From assembly GCA_947643595.1 (NCBI GenBank), contig CANRWP010000019.1, positions 1 through 55,912 of the forward strand: 55,912 nt of DNA. The letters are read 5' to 3'. This document shows, piece after piece, positions 1-8,823 of this stretch; within the stretch, counting starts at the first letter, position 1, and every line of letters starts with the position of its first letter. Under the pieces are notes generated by a model. The model was not told the origin of the DNA. It saw only the letters and a list, made by a program, of their open reading frames with translations, and did no database searches. The position numbers and the translations under genes are program-made. Origin of the DNA: an uncultured bacterium (GTDB lineage Bacteria > Bacillota > Clostridia > Lachnospirales > Lachnospiraceae).

Positions 1-314
1 TACGAAGACTATGCCTGGGAGAAACAGCTTAGCTCAAAAGTTGTAAAGTGGTGTACTACTACTAATTTACTACAAAATAAATAGTTTTCCAATATCTGAT
101 TTTAAATGCTTATATACGCGTAACAAAAATAAAAATGGTATTTGCTATGTTAACCTTGAGGGTATTACGCTTCAATACTCTTATACGAGTAAAATATCCC
201 ATTCCGGACTGAATTTACAGACTTTCCCCTTTCTTTTTTTGATCGAACATATGTCCGATTACGTTTTTGATTACATTTTTTCAGCCACTTTTTCTATCCC
301 ATTTTCAAGAACAA
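1..314. other. AT-rich edge region, possible end of a truncated gene
   Basis: This stretch is clearly more AT-rich than the polC region that follows. The first 84 bases are open in plus frame 1 from the window edge to a TAG stop and would encode 27 residues ending in LLQNK, so it may be the tail of a plus-strand gene cut by the window. I do not recognise that peptide. No ribosome binding site plus start pair or other gene is visible in the remainder. The region faces the 3' end of the tRNA-Glu, a common side for element insertion, but I found no duplicated tRNA end here. Confidence 0.3.
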
Positions 315-358
315 TAAAAAAGTCCTGAACACCTTGTCTTACTGGGCTTTCAGAACTT
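315..358 (-). terminator. Intrinsic terminator of tRNA-Glu
   Basis: On the minus strand a 10-bp stem (arms 349-358 and 320-329, one G-T wobble) encloses a 19-nt loop and is followed by a run of T (plus-strand A at 315-320). It lies just downstream of the tRNA-Glu and fits a rho-independent terminator for that transcript. Confidence 0.75.
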
Positions 359-387
359 GTTGGGTTGGGCTGTTCACTTTTGAACAA

Positions 388-459
388 CAGCTGATAGGGG
401 AATCGAACCCCTGTTTCCGCCGTGAGAGGGCGGCGTCTTAACCGCTTGACCAATCAGCC
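388..459 (-). tRNA. tRNA-Glu (anticodon CTC)
   Basis: Reading the minus strand from 459 gives a full cloverleaf. The acceptor stem GGCTGAT pairs with ATCAGCT (first pair G-T). There is a D-arm with GGTCAAGCGGTTAAGAC, an anticodon stem CCGCC/GGCGG with loop CTCTCAC (anticodon CTC, glutamate GAG), and a T-arm with GGTTCGATTCC. CCA is not encoded; the discriminator base at 388 is G. It stands alone between polC and the window edge, with its own promoter upstream and terminator downstream. tRNA genes of this kind are frequent integration sites, but no element border is evident. Confidence 0.95.
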
Positions 460-515
460 ATATGCAATCTTTCTGCTGTGCAGAGACACAACGCACTTCT
501 GTCCTGCACTTGATT

Positions 516-544
516 ATTCTATTACAAATCCAGAAAGATTGCAA
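516..544 (-). promoter_or_regulatory. Promoter of tRNA-Glu
   Basis: The minus strand shows -35 TTGCAA (539-544) and -10 TAGAAT (516-521) with a 17-bp spacer, about 55 bp before the mature tRNA. A perfect 13-bp inverted repeat links the -35 region (531-543) with the tRNA leader (463-475), so the leader carries a copy complementary to the promoter edge. Confidence 0.65.
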
Positions 545-601
545 GTACTTTTTTTCATTCTCGCAAAATTTGTCAAAATTGCCCAATTTTTCAGCGGCAC
601 G

Positions 602-3600
602 CTATCCCACTTTCACAAAATCAAACAAGCTGATCTGATTGCTCTCCGGCAGATCTCCTAGAATCCCCAGATCACCCAGCTGATCCGCCAACGTCTTGCC
701 GACTTTCGCGCGCTCCTTAAAATCATCTTTGGACAGGAACGGTCCCTGTTTCGCCGCCTCGCAGATCGCGTAGGCGGCTTTCTCGCCGAGCCCGTCAATG
801 CTGCTGAAAGAGGGCAGCAGCTTTCCGTCCACGATCTGAAACAGCCTCGCGTCGGACTTATACAGATCGATAGGCAGAAATTCAAAGCCTCTGGCGTACA
901 TCTCCTGCACGATCTTCATATCCCGCATGGAGTCCTGCTCCTTTTTCGACAGCTGATCCTTACCCCGCTTTTTGTAATCGTTCAGTATACTTTCCAGATG
1001 TTCTTTTCCGCAGCACATGATCTCATAGGAAAATGCTGATGCCCTGATACTGAAAAACGCCGCATAATAGGCGAGGGGATAGTACACCTTGCAGTAGGCA
1101 ATGCGCCATGCCATCATGACGTACGCCGCCGCGTGGGCTTTCGGGAACATATACTTGATCTTTTTGCAGGACCAGATATACCAGTCCGGCACGTTGTTTT
1201 CCTTCATCGTCTCCTCCCACTCCGGCTTTAACCCTTTTCCCTTTCGCACGCTCTCCATGATCTTGAAGGAGAGCGCCGGATCAAGCCCCATGTGGATCAG
1301 ATAGATCATGATGTCGTCACGACAGCAGATCGCCGTGGAGATCGTCGCCTTCCCCTCCTCGATCAGCGTCTGAGCGTTCCCCACCCACACATCCGTCCCA
1401 TGTCCCAGGCCGGAGATCCGGATCAGGTCCGAAAAATGCTGTGGTTTTGTGTCAAGCAGCATTTGAATGACAAAATCCGTCCCGAACTCAGGGATACCCA
1501 GAGACCCCACCGGACATCCGCCTATATCCGAGGGCGCGATCCCCAGCGCCTCCGTGGAAGTAAACAGGCTCATCACCGCCTTGTCATCGAGTGAAATCGT
1601 TCTCGGGTCAAGCCCCGTCAAGTCCTGCAGCATACGGATCATGGTGGGATCATCATGCCCCAGAATATCTAACTTCAGCAGATTATGGTCGATGGAATGG
1701 TAGTCAAAATGGGTGGTGACGATGTCCGTCGTCATATCGTTGGCCGGATGCTGCACCGGCGTGAAAGAATTGATATCCTCCCCCACGGGCAACACTATGA
1801 TACCGCCGGGATGCTGCCCGGTGCTTCTTCGGATACCGGTACATCCCTGGACGATCCGATCAATCTCGCAGTTCCGCTTATGGATCTCGTGTTCGTCGTA
1901 GTAATTTTTCACATAACCGAAAGCAGTCTTGTCCGCCATCGTCGCGATCGTCCCCGCACGGTAAGTCTGTCCATGGCCGAAGATTACCTCCGTGTATTTA
2001 TGCGCCTTACTCTGGTACTCCCCGGAGAAATTCAGATCGATATCCGGCTCCTTATCCCCCATAAAGCCGAGGAAAGTCTCAAAAGGAATGTCAAAGCCAT
2101 CTTTCGCCAACATCTCTCCGCACTTCGGGCATTTCCGATCCGGCATATCACAGCCGGCGCCTCCCACAAAGGCCTTCACCTCCTCGGAGTCAAAATCATA
2201 ATAGAAGCAGTGGGGACACCTGTAGTGAGGGCTCAGGGAATTTACCTCTGTGATGCCGGCCAGGAACGCCACGAAGGAAGATCCCACAGAACCCCTGGAA
2301 CCTACCAGATATCCGTCCTCCACCGATTTCCACACTAACTTCTGGGCGATAATGTACATCACGGCAAAGCCATTGTTGATAATGGAATCCAGCTCTTTCT
2401 TCATCCTCGCTTCCACGATCCCCGGCAGTTTTTCCCCGTACAGTTCATGGGCTTTCTCATAGCAGATTCGGGTCAGTACCTTATCGGAATCGGGGATGAT
2501 CGGCGGACATTTATCCGGGCGCACCGGAGACATGGTGTCCACCATATCCGCGATCAGATTGGTGTTGGTGATCACGACTTCCTCCGCCTTGTCGTTGCCC
2601 AGATACTGAAACTCCTCCAGCATCTCCTCCGTGGTGCGCAGGTAGAGCGGCGCCTGGTTGTCCGCATTCTCGTACTTTCTCGCGGCCATGATGATCCGGC
2701 GGTAAATCTCGTCCTCCGGATCCAGAAAATGCACGTCGCAGGTAGCCACCACAGGTTTATGGAACGTCTCGCCGATCTCCACGACTTTTCTGTTTAAATT
2801 TTTGATATCCTCGAATGAGTGCACATTCTCGATCCGCTCCGACTCTATCATAAACTCATTGTTGGTCAGAGGCTGTATCTCCAGATAGTCGTAAAAATTC
2901 GCGATTCGGGCAAGCTCCGCCTCCTCTCTCCCGTCAAGCAGAGCCTTATACAGTTCCCCCGCCTCGCAGGCGCTTCCGACGATCAGTCCCTCCCTGTATT
3001 TTAACAGTTCGCTCTTCGGTATCCTGGGCCTTCTGTTAAAATATTCCAGATGGGCTTTGCTGACCAGCGTGTAGAGATTCATCCGGCCCACATTGTTTTT
3101 CGCCAGAATGATCACATGGTAGGTCGCCATCTTTTTGATGATCTCCGGGTTGGATTTTCCCGCCTCCTCCAGCTGGGTGAGACTTTTTATCCCTTTCTCC
3201 GCAAGCATTTTCAGAAACGCCAGATACATCTCGGCGGTGCATCCCGCATCGTCCACCGCCCTGTGATGGTTCTCCAGCGAGAGGTTCAGCGTCTTTGCCA
3301 CCGCATCCAGGGTATGTTTCGCCTGCCCCGGCAAAAGGAGCCTGGCGATGCCCATCGTATCCAGATAGGTAAACTCTTTGATCAGCCCCAGCCTCCTAGC
3401 ATTCTCCTTGATAAAACTCATGTCAAATCCGGCATTGTGGGCCGCTAACACCGCTTCCCCGCAAAAATCCAGAAATTCCGGCAGCACCTTCTCGATCGTG
3501 TCCGCGTCCACCACCATGCTGTCATGGATGCCCGTGAGCTGCTCTATCCGAAACGGTATGGGTCTCTCAGGGTTCACAAAGACCGAGAAACGGTCCGTGA

Positions 3601-5134
3601 TCTTCCCATCCTTCACCTTGACCGCCCCGATCTCTATGATGCGGTCGTTCACCGGGGAAAATCCTGTCGTCTCAATGTCAAATACCACGATCTCATCAGT
3701 CAGAAGCTGTCCCCTGTCCCGGCTGACAAGAGGGTTCAGGTCATCCACCAGATAGCCCTCCACGCCGTAGATCACCTTGAAAAAATCAAATTTGTCCGGC
3801 TCTGCCTCCCCGGCCTCTTTGCGCTTTGCCTTCTCCGCCTTCCACAGATCTTCCCACACATGGTTTGCGTCCGGGAAGGACTGCACGACGCCGTGGTCGG
3901 TGATCGCGATAGCCGGCATACCCCACTGATAGGCGCGTTTTACGATGTCCTTCACCTCGGAAACCCCATCCATATCGCTCATCTTTGTATGACAGTGCAG
4001 CTCCACCCTCTTTCTGACGCTGTTGTCCATCCGCCTGACCGTAAAATCGGGAATTTTTTTCATGCCGGCGATAGAGGAAAGTCCCAGCTCATGATCAAAT
4101 TTATCCGTCAGTGCCACACCTTTGATCTTCAGGAAATTTCCCTTCTGCAGAAATTCTTTTATCTCTCCGGCCTGCTCGGATTTTACAAAGATCTTTACAC
4201 CGATCGTATCCGTCATATCCGTGACCGTGAAGATCAGGATCGTCTTCCCTATCTTTTCTATCACTTTCTCCTCAAAATTGAGAACTTTCCCGCGGATGAT
4301 CACCTCGCCGATCTCATCGGTGATATTCTCGATGGGGATAGGATCCCCCTCAAAGTCTCTGCCGAAAATGACATCCGGATTCTCGGAGCGCCGCAGCGGC
4401 CGGAATGCATCCCTGTCCTGTTTTCTGCCGGCGCCTCTCAACATACGTCCGCCGTCTTTTTCCTCTGACACTTTTTTTGCGCTTTCCGCACTCTCGGGTC
4501 TGTTCGGCGCACCGTAAATCTCCTCCCCTGCAGAAGCGCCTGCCACGGCATGATTTCCCTTTGCCATGGAAAAAATCTCCGCCACCCGGTTTTCGATCTG
4601 CAGTTCCTGTTCCGCTCTGCGTTTTCTCTCTTTTTTCTCCCGGTAGTCCGTCTCGATCTGCACCTGCAGCCCACAGCGCTCCTGAAAGATCTTTTCCAGG
4701 ATCCGAACCAGCTCCCTCTCCTTCTCCCTGGCCAGGACAGACTCTTCCAATACGATCTTTACGGTCTGTTCATCCGGATAAGAAATCTTCGCATTCTTAA
4801 ACAGACTGTACTCCAGCGGAGACAATTCCCGCAGTTCCTGCATAATGCTTTTTTCGTAGACTTCCATCAGCTTCTCCGGGGTGTACAGGGAGGAGAGATG
4901 GAATCTCTCATATATTTTTACGATCGTCACAGCGTGGGGAAACAGCTGATTTTTTATCTCTCTCTCCAGCGCCCAGATCTTTTCCTTTTCTATCAGATGT
5001 TCGCTGCCCAGATATATGCGCAGAATACTCCTGTCCTTCGGTGCGGAGATCCGCTCCACCTGCGCTCGCCCGAACATTGCCTTCATATCGCCCTTCAGCT
5101 GCAGGCTCGGAAATACCTCTTCAAATGGTTTCAT
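602..5134 (-). CDS. polC: DNA polymerase III subunit alpha, PolC type
   Basis: This is the main replicative DNA polymerase of low-GC Gram-positives, with built-in 3'-5' proofreading, acting at the replication fork. The 1510-residue length is typical. Domains in order: N-terminal region (about 1-250, with a charged low-complexity linker near 165-250), OB fold (about 275-355), PHP domain opening with ELHCHTKMSDMDG near residue 378, the DEDD exonuclease inserted in PHP (starting at VVFDIETTGFS near 483), then the polymerase core with the catalytic motif PDIDLNFSG and a C-terminal helix-hairpin-helix region. I chose the ATG at 5134, preceded by GGGAAGGG; an upstream in-frame ATG would add 15 residues that overlap ispG. 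It lies 4 bp after ispG, so the two are almost surely cotranscribed. Confidence 0.97.
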   Translation of the reverse strand: MKPFEEVFPSLQLKGDMKAMFGRAQVERISAPKDRSILRIYLGSEHLIEKEKIWALEREIKNQLFPHAVTIVKIYERFHLSSLYTPEKLMEVYEKSIMQELRELSPLEYSLFKNAKISYPDEQTVKIVLEESVLAREKERELVRILEKIFQERCGLQVQIETDYREKKERKRRAEQELQIENRVAEIFSMAKGNHAVAGASAGEEIYGAPNRPESAESAKKVSEEKDGGRMLRGAGRKQDRDAFRPLRRSENPDVIFGRDFEGDPIPIENITDEIGEVIIRGKVLNFEEKVIEKIGKTILIFTVTDMTDTIGVKIFVKSEQAGEIKEFLQKGNFLKIKGVALTDKFDHELGLSSIAGMKKIPDFTVRRMDNSVRKRVELHCHTKMSDMDGVSEVKDIVKRAYQWGMPAIAITDHGVVQSFPDANHVWEDLWKAEKAKRKEAGEAEPDKFDFFKVIYGVEGYLVDDLNPLVSRDRGQLLTDEIVVFDIETTGFSPVNDRIIEIGAVKVKDGKITDRFSVFVNPERPIPFRIEQLTGIHDSMVVDADTIEKVLPEFLDFCGEAVLAAHNAGFDMSFIKENARRLGLIKEFTYLDTMGIARLLLPGQAKHTLDAVAKTLNLSLENHHRAVDDAGCTAEMYLAFLKMLAEKGIKSLTQLEEAGKSNPEIIKKMATYHVIILAKNNVGRMNLYTLVSKAHLEYFNRRPRIPKSELLKYREGLIVGSACEAGELYKALLDGREEAELARIANFYDYLEIQPLTNNEFMIESERIENVHSFEDIKNLNRKVVEIGETFHKPVVATCDVHFLDPEDEIYRRIIMAARKYENADNQAPLYLRTTEEMLEEFQYLGNDKAEEVVITNTNLIADMVDTMSPVRPDKCPPIIPDSDKVLTRICYEKAHELYGEKLPGIVEARMKKELDSIINNGFAVMYIIAQKLVWKSVEDGYLVGSRGSVGSSFVAFLAGITEVNSLSPHYRCPHCFYYDFDSEEVKAFVGGAGCDMPDRKCPKCGEMLAKDGFDIPFETFLGFMGDKEPDIDLNFSGEYQSKAHKYTEVIFGHGQTYRAGTIATMADKTAFGYVKNYYDEHEIHKRNCEIDRIVQGCTGIRRSTGQHPGGIIVLPVGEDINSFTPVQHPANDMTTDIVTTHFDYHSIDHNLLKLDILGHDDPTMIRMLQDLTGLDPRTISLDDKAVMSLFTSTEALGIAPSDIGGCPVGSLGIPEFGTDFVIQMLLDTKPQHFSDLIRISGLGHGTDVWVGNAQTLIEEGKATISTAICCRDDIMIYLIHMGLDPALSFKIMESVRKGKGLKPEWEETMKENNVPDWYIWSCKKIKYMFPKAHAAAYVMMAWRIAYCKVYYPLAYYAAFFSIRASAFSYEIMCCGKEHLESILNDYKKRGKDQLSKKEQDSMRDMKIVQEMYARGFEFLPIDLYKSDARLFQIVDGKLLPSFSSIDGLGEKAAYAICEAAKQGPFLSKDDFKERAKVGKTLADQLGDLGILGDLPESNQISLFDFVKVG

Positions 5135-5138
5135 TGTT

Positions 5139-6197
5139 TCACCCTTCCCACGAAAACAGCTCCTGCCGCAATGTCTCAAGAAGTTGCGTCTCCGGCACCT
5201 TTCTGACGATCTCGCCCTTTTTGATCAAAAGTCCTTCTCCGATCCCTCCGGCGATGCCGATATCCGCCTCCTTCGCTTCCCCCGGTCCGTTGACCACGCA
5301 GCCCATCACAGCCACCTTGATATCCAACGGAATATCCGCCACCATCTTCTCCACCTCGCCTGCCAGTCCGATCAGGTCGATCTTCGTCCGCCCGCAGGTC
5401 GGACAGGACACCACCTCAATACCGCCCTTGCGAAGCCCCAGCGTCCGCAGGATCAATTTTGCGGATCTGATCTCCTCCACCGGATCGCCGGTCAGGGAGA
5501 CCCGAATCGTGTCACCGATGCCCTGATTTAAGATCAGCGCCAGCCCGATGGCCGACTTGATGTTGCCGCTCGTCACCGTGCCGGACTCCGTGATCCCCAC
5601 ATGCAGCGGATAGGGTGTCTTATCCGCCAACAGTTCATGGGCTTTCACGCACATCATCACATCCGAAGATTTGATACTGATGACAAGGTTGTCATAATCC
5701 ATATCCTCGATCATATGTACCTTGTCCAACGCACTCTCCACGATCCCCTCCGCCGTGACGCCCCGGTACTTTTCCACCAGCTCCTTCTCCAGCGAACCGC
5801 TGTTTACCCCTATCCGGATCGGGATATTCCTCTCCCTCGCCGCTTCCACAACGGCTTTCACCTTCTCCCCGCCGCCGATATTGCCCGGATTGATGCGGAT
5901 CTTGTCCGCCCCGTTTTCGATCGCCGCGATCGCCATCCTGTGATCGAAATGGATATCCGCCACGAGGGGAATCGATATCTGTCTTTTGATCTCCGCAAGC
6001 GCCCTGGCCGCTTCCGCAGTGGGCACCGTGCAGCGGATGATCTCACAGCCAGCCGCTTCGAGTTTCCTTATCTGGGCCACTGTCGCCCCGACATCCTCCG
6101 TGGGCGTATTGGTCATGGACTGGATCGCGATCGGATTTCCTCCGCCGATCACTCTCCCGCCGATATTCACTGTTCTGGTTCGTTCTCTGTATGTCAT
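5139..6197 (-). CDS. ispG: 4-hydroxy-3-methylbut-2-enyl diphosphate synthase (flavodoxin)
   Basis: IspG (GcpE) reduces methylerythritol cyclodiphosphate to HMBPP in the MEP isoprenoid pathway and carries a [4Fe-4S] cluster in the cytosol. The 352 residues match the family length. The N-terminal TIM barrel opens with VNIGGRVIGGGNPIAIQSMT. The C-terminal part has the cluster cysteines in the CPTCGRTKID motif and in the later AVMGCVVNGPGEA motif. I start it at the ATG at 6197, with AGAGG nine bases upstream; a TTG nine bases further up is in frame but has no spacing for that site. Its usual partner genes dxr and rseP are present but about 28 kb away. Confidence 0.96.
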   Translation of the reverse strand: MTYRERTRTVNIGGRVIGGGNPIAIQSMTNTPTEDVGATVAQIRKLEAAGCEIIRCTVPTAEAARALAEIKRQISIPLVADIHFDHRMAIAAIENGADKIRINPGNIGGGEKVKAVVEAARERNIPIRIGVNSGSLEKELVEKYRGVTAEGIVESALDKVHMIEDMDYDNLVISIKSSDVMMCVKAHELLADKTPYPLHVGITESGTVTSGNIKSAIGLALILNQGIGDTIRVSLTGDPVEEIRSAKLILRTLGLRKGGIEVVSCPTCGRTKIDLIGLAGEVEKMVADIPLDIKVAVMGCVVNGPGEAKEADIGIAGGIGEGLLIKKGEIVRKVPETQLLETLRQELFSWEG

Positions 6198-6222
6198 ACT
6201 CTCCAACCTCTTTCTTCCACAA

Positions 6223-6627
6223 TTAACATGCGCTCCAGTTTTCCACTGTCAGACCCGGCACTCTCTCAAACTCTCTCACATTATTTGTGACAAGAATCAT
6301 GCCCTCCGCTTTCGCATGGGCCGCGATCAGCATATCCATCACCCCGATCGGCGCACCCTGCTTCCAGAGATACGCGCAGATCTTCCCGTACTCCACAGAC
6401 GCCATGTCATCGAAAGGCAACACCGTCAAAACAGAAAGAAACTGCATGAGCGCCAGCTCATTTTTCTCCGGGTACGCGCTCTTTTTCACTCCGTGTTCCA
6501 GTTCCGCCAGCGTGATTGCCGAAATACACAGGCCTTTTTCCAGATTCTTTTTCAGCCTTTCAAGCACCTCCGCCGGCCTCCTTTTTATCACATAGATACA
6601 AATATTCGTATCCAACATATACGTCAT
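6223..6627 (-). CDS. vapC: PIN-domain toxin, VapC family
   Basis: The 134-residue protein is a PIN-domain ribonuclease toxin of a type II toxin-antitoxin pair. The expected acidic active-site positions are visible: D in MLDTNICIYVI near the start, E in ITLAELEHG, D in GVMDMLIAAHA and the NN of LVTNNVREF. Its ATG overlaps the stop of the antitoxin gene (ATGA), so translation is coupled. Members of this group cut tRNA-fMet or rRNA; the target here cannot be told from sequence. An upstream in-frame start exists but would lie inside the antitoxin gene, so I reject it. Confidence 0.9.
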   Translation of the reverse strand: MTYMLDTNICIYVIKRRPAEVLERLKKNLEKGLCISAITLAELEHGVKKSAYPEKNELALMQFLSVLTVLPFDDMASVEYGKICAYLWKQGAPIGVMDMLIAAHAKAEGMILVTNNVREFERVPGLTVENWSAC

Positions 6628-6854
6628 AATACTTCCCTTTCTGCCTGATCTTCCGAGATTCTTCCATCCTCCAGAAAATCGTCGGAAAAGCTGTTTATCC
6701 CGTTCAAAAAAGTCTGCCAGCACTCTTCCTTCGGAACCAGCATCACCGCCTGTCCCAGTCTCTGCACCAGAACCTCCTCACCGGAAAAACGGAATTTTTT
6801 CGGCAGGCGCACAGCCTGGCTTCTGCCATTTTCAAATATTTTTGCTGTCTCCAT
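6624..6854 (-). CDS. vapB: Antitoxin, VapB/SpoVT-AbrB family
   Basis: This 76-residue protein starts with METAKIFENGRSQAVRLPKK, the swapped-hairpin AbrB DNA-binding fold typical of VapB antitoxins. Its acidic C-terminal part probably wraps the toxin. The ATG at 6854 is preceded by GGAGGTGA. The gene overlaps vapC by four bases. The promoter lies inside a perfect palindrome just upstream, so autorepression by the VapBC complex is likely. Both genes follow ispG on the same strand but have their own promoter. Confidence 0.9.
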   Translation of the reverse strand: METAKIFENGRSQAVRLPKKFRFSGEEVLVQRLGQAVMLVPKEECWQTFLNGINSFSDDFLEDGRISEDQAEREVL

Positions 6855-6867
6855 CTTTGTCACCTCC

Positions 6868-6903
6868 CACACAATATATATCACGATATATATTGTGTGT
6901 CAA
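6868..6903 (-). promoter_or_regulatory. vapBC promoter inside a perfect palindromic operator
   Basis: A perfect inverted repeat has 14-bp arms (6868-6881 and 6886-6899, left arm CACACAATATATAT) around 4 bp. The minus strand shows -35 TTGACA (6898-6903) and -10 TATATA (6875-6880) with a 17-bp spacer, so the palindrome covers nearly the whole promoter. This is the expected architecture for autoregulated vapBC genes. Confidence 0.8.
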
Positions 6904-6936
6904 CCGCTTCCCGGCTATACTTTTACTACTAAAATG

Positions 6937-7941
6937 TCACCCGGCACTTCTGCACCACACCGATCTCTTCTGCTCCCACTTCTCATTCCGCACCCGGTAG
7001 ATCCATTCCGCTGCTTTCAGCCAAAGATACCCCATCAGAAAATGCCCCGCCAAAGAAAGACACTCCGGTCTGTACCATATAATATATACCGCTGCATATA
7101 GAAATCCGATCTTCAATATTTCTTCCATCCGGAACATCAGGATCCTGCCTCTGCCCGCTCTCTTATACTGTCTCCAGTCCGTCAGAAATGCCCTTGCCGT
7201 GGCGTAGCGCTTCTCCCTCTCGGGGCTCAGGCACCTTCTCACCGCCCGGCGCATTCCTTCCGGCACGCCGCTCTTTTCCGTGAGATTCCCGGAAAACACC
7301 TGGCTTTTCAGTTTCTCCTCCCCCTCCATCACAGCGCAGAGGACAGCTCCCAGCCCGTAGATATCCGCCCGCTCATCTACAGACTTACCCTCCCACTGTT
7401 CGGGGGCAGCGTAGCCGGGAGTCCCCACCCGCTTTCTCTGGAAGGATCTCTCCGCCCCAAGGCGCACGGCCGCCCCCACATCCACAAACCGCAGGGTCTT
7501 ATCCGGCTGCACCATGATATTCTCCGGTTTTAGATCCCGGTAGAGCACCTTGGGATTTCCGTTGTGGAGTTTATCCAGAAATTCCCCCAGCTGCACCCCC
7601 CAGTCATAGATCTGCCTCTCCGGAATCTGCCGATGCAATGCCAGATATTCCTTTAAATTCTGTCCTTCCACATATTCCATGACAATGACACCCTCACCGC
7701 TCTCCTCCACCCAGGCGTCAAATACCGCCGGCAGCATCCGAAAACTCTGTCTTTGCAGCAGCGCGATCTCCTCCTCAAACTGCTCCGTCACCCGCTCCAG
7801 GATCTTGATCGCCACAGGCCGCCCCAGCCTCATATCCCGCGCCAGATACACCCGTCCCGTGCCGCCCTCCCCGAGGATCTCCTTTATCTCATACCTGTCA
7901 AACCAGACGCACGCCTGACAGGAAACTTCTCTTTCCGCCAT
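6937..7941 (-). CDS. Membrane-anchored Ser/Thr protein kinase (Hanks type)
   Basis: The 334-residue protein has a eukaryote-like kinase domain (about residues 15-265): glycine loop GEGGTGRVY (25-32), lysine K46 in VAIKIL, catalytic YRDLKPEN with D136 and N141, and APE-like YAAPEQW near 180. The metal-binding DFG is changed to DVG at 154-156, which keeps the aspartate. The C-terminus carries two hydrophobic segments (about 275-315), so it is probably membrane-bound with the kinase inside. There is no PASTA region, so it is not the usual PrkC. It follows a PP2C phosphatase gene by 45 bp, with which it should form a reversible phosphorylation switch. Its substrate is unknown; the unidentified upstream genes are candidates. 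Confidence 0.88.
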   Translation of the reverse strand: MAEREVSCQACVWFDRYEIKEILGEGGTGRVYLARDMRLGRPVAIKILERVTEQFEEEIALLQRQSFRMLPAVFDAWVEESGEGVIVMEYVEGQNLKEYLALHRQIPERQIYDWGVQLGEFLDKLHNGNPKVLYRDLKPENIMVQPDKTLRFVDVGAAVRLGAERSFQRKRVGTPGYAAPEQWEGKSVDERADIYGLGAVLCAVMEGEEKLKSQVFSGNLTEKSGVPEGMRRAVRRCLSPEREKRYATARAFLTDWRQYKRAGRGRILMFRMEEILKIGFLYAAVYIIWYRPECLSLAGHFLMGYLWLKAAEWIYRVRNEKWEQKRSVWCRSAG

Positions 7942-7986
7942 TTTTCTCCTCCTCCGATCTCATTTCGTAAATTACAGTTACATCTC

Positions 7987-8739
7987 TCATACACATACGA
8001 TCACTGCCGCCTGGTTATCCTTCTCCCCACGCACTCTCCCCGCTTCCCCGAGCTTGCCAAGTCTTTTCTCCAGCTGAACGTCGCCCGGATCTGCATCCCG
8101 AAACGATCTCTTCTTTCCAAAACTCTCCGCGATCTCACTTTCTTCCAGCTGACGCCAGAACCCGTCACTGCACAGAAGGATACTCTCCCCCCGGCGCAGA
8201 TGTCCCCGCTTTCTCTGCACTCCCCGCCAGGGAAAACTCCCGATGCATCTGTGCAGCGCATGATCCCCGAAACTGTCGTCCTTCGTCAACCCCCTGCATC
8301 CTCTCCCCGTCAGATAAGCCCTGCTGTCTCCCGCGTGAAAGAGCAGATATCCCGTGAAAATAAAAGGCGGACACCCCAAAAACAGGCGCCGCTCCTGCAG
8401 CAGCGCCATCGTCACGGTCGTTCCGAGTCTGATACCCCGCTCCTTTCCATAGCGCGTCAGATACCGGTTGCAATCATAGAGCATACCGGCACAGTCCCTC
8501 ACGATCCGCTTTGTGCTGTGCCGCCTCCTCAAGTGCCGCAGATACGAACCGTAAAACCAGTTCCGCACCTGCATCGTCACATAACTGCTGGCATACTCCC
8601 CCTCCGCAAGACCGCCGATCCCGTCGCATACCACCAACAGCGCCGCCTCCCTCTTTCCGAGCGCCGCAATCTCCAGGACCAGAGCGTCCTGCTGCACCGA
8701 CGCCGAGTCCCCTTTGTCATAATAAACTGCTGCCGTCAT
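7987..8739 (-). CDS. PP2C-family Ser/Thr protein phosphatase
   Basis: This 250-residue cytosolic phosphatase shows the PPM motifs in order: an N-terminal DSASVQQDA in place of the usual R-x-x-NQD, VVCDGIGGLAEGE with metal aspartate D39, FHAGDSRAYLTG in the middle, LTKDDSFGDH, and LLCSDGFW near the C-terminus. It would remove phosphates placed by the kinase encoded directly downstream. The start at 8739 follows AAGGAAGTT. The gap to the kinase is 45 bp, so they are one transcription unit. Confidence 0.88.
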   Translation of the reverse strand: MTAAVYYDKGDSASVQQDALVLEIAALGKREAALLVVCDGIGGLAEGEYASSYVTMQVRNWFYGSYLRHLRRRHSTKRIVRDCAGMLYDCNRYLTRYGKERGIRLGTTVTMALLQERRLFLGCPPFIFTGYLLFHAGDSRAYLTGRGCRGLTKDDSFGDHALHRCIGSFPWRGVQRKRGHLRRGESILLCSDGFWRQLEESEIAESFGKKRSFRDADPGDVQLEKRLGKLGEAGRVRGEKDNQAAVIVCV

Positions 8740-8823
8740 AACTTCCTTTCCGGTTCTTCGCAGTTCAGATCGCTGTGAAATGATCAGATGTTTGATCCTT
8801 GAATAACAGATAAAACAGATGTT

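Noticed and set aside
271-586. Two short minus-strand frames and one plus-strand frame crossing the tRNA-Glu
   Set aside because: They run through the tRNA and its terminator and have no coding signals.
3524-4468. A 314-codon plus-strand frame within polC, and similar shorter ones along polC
   Set aside because: These are antisense shadows of the polC gene with no start signals or family resemblance.
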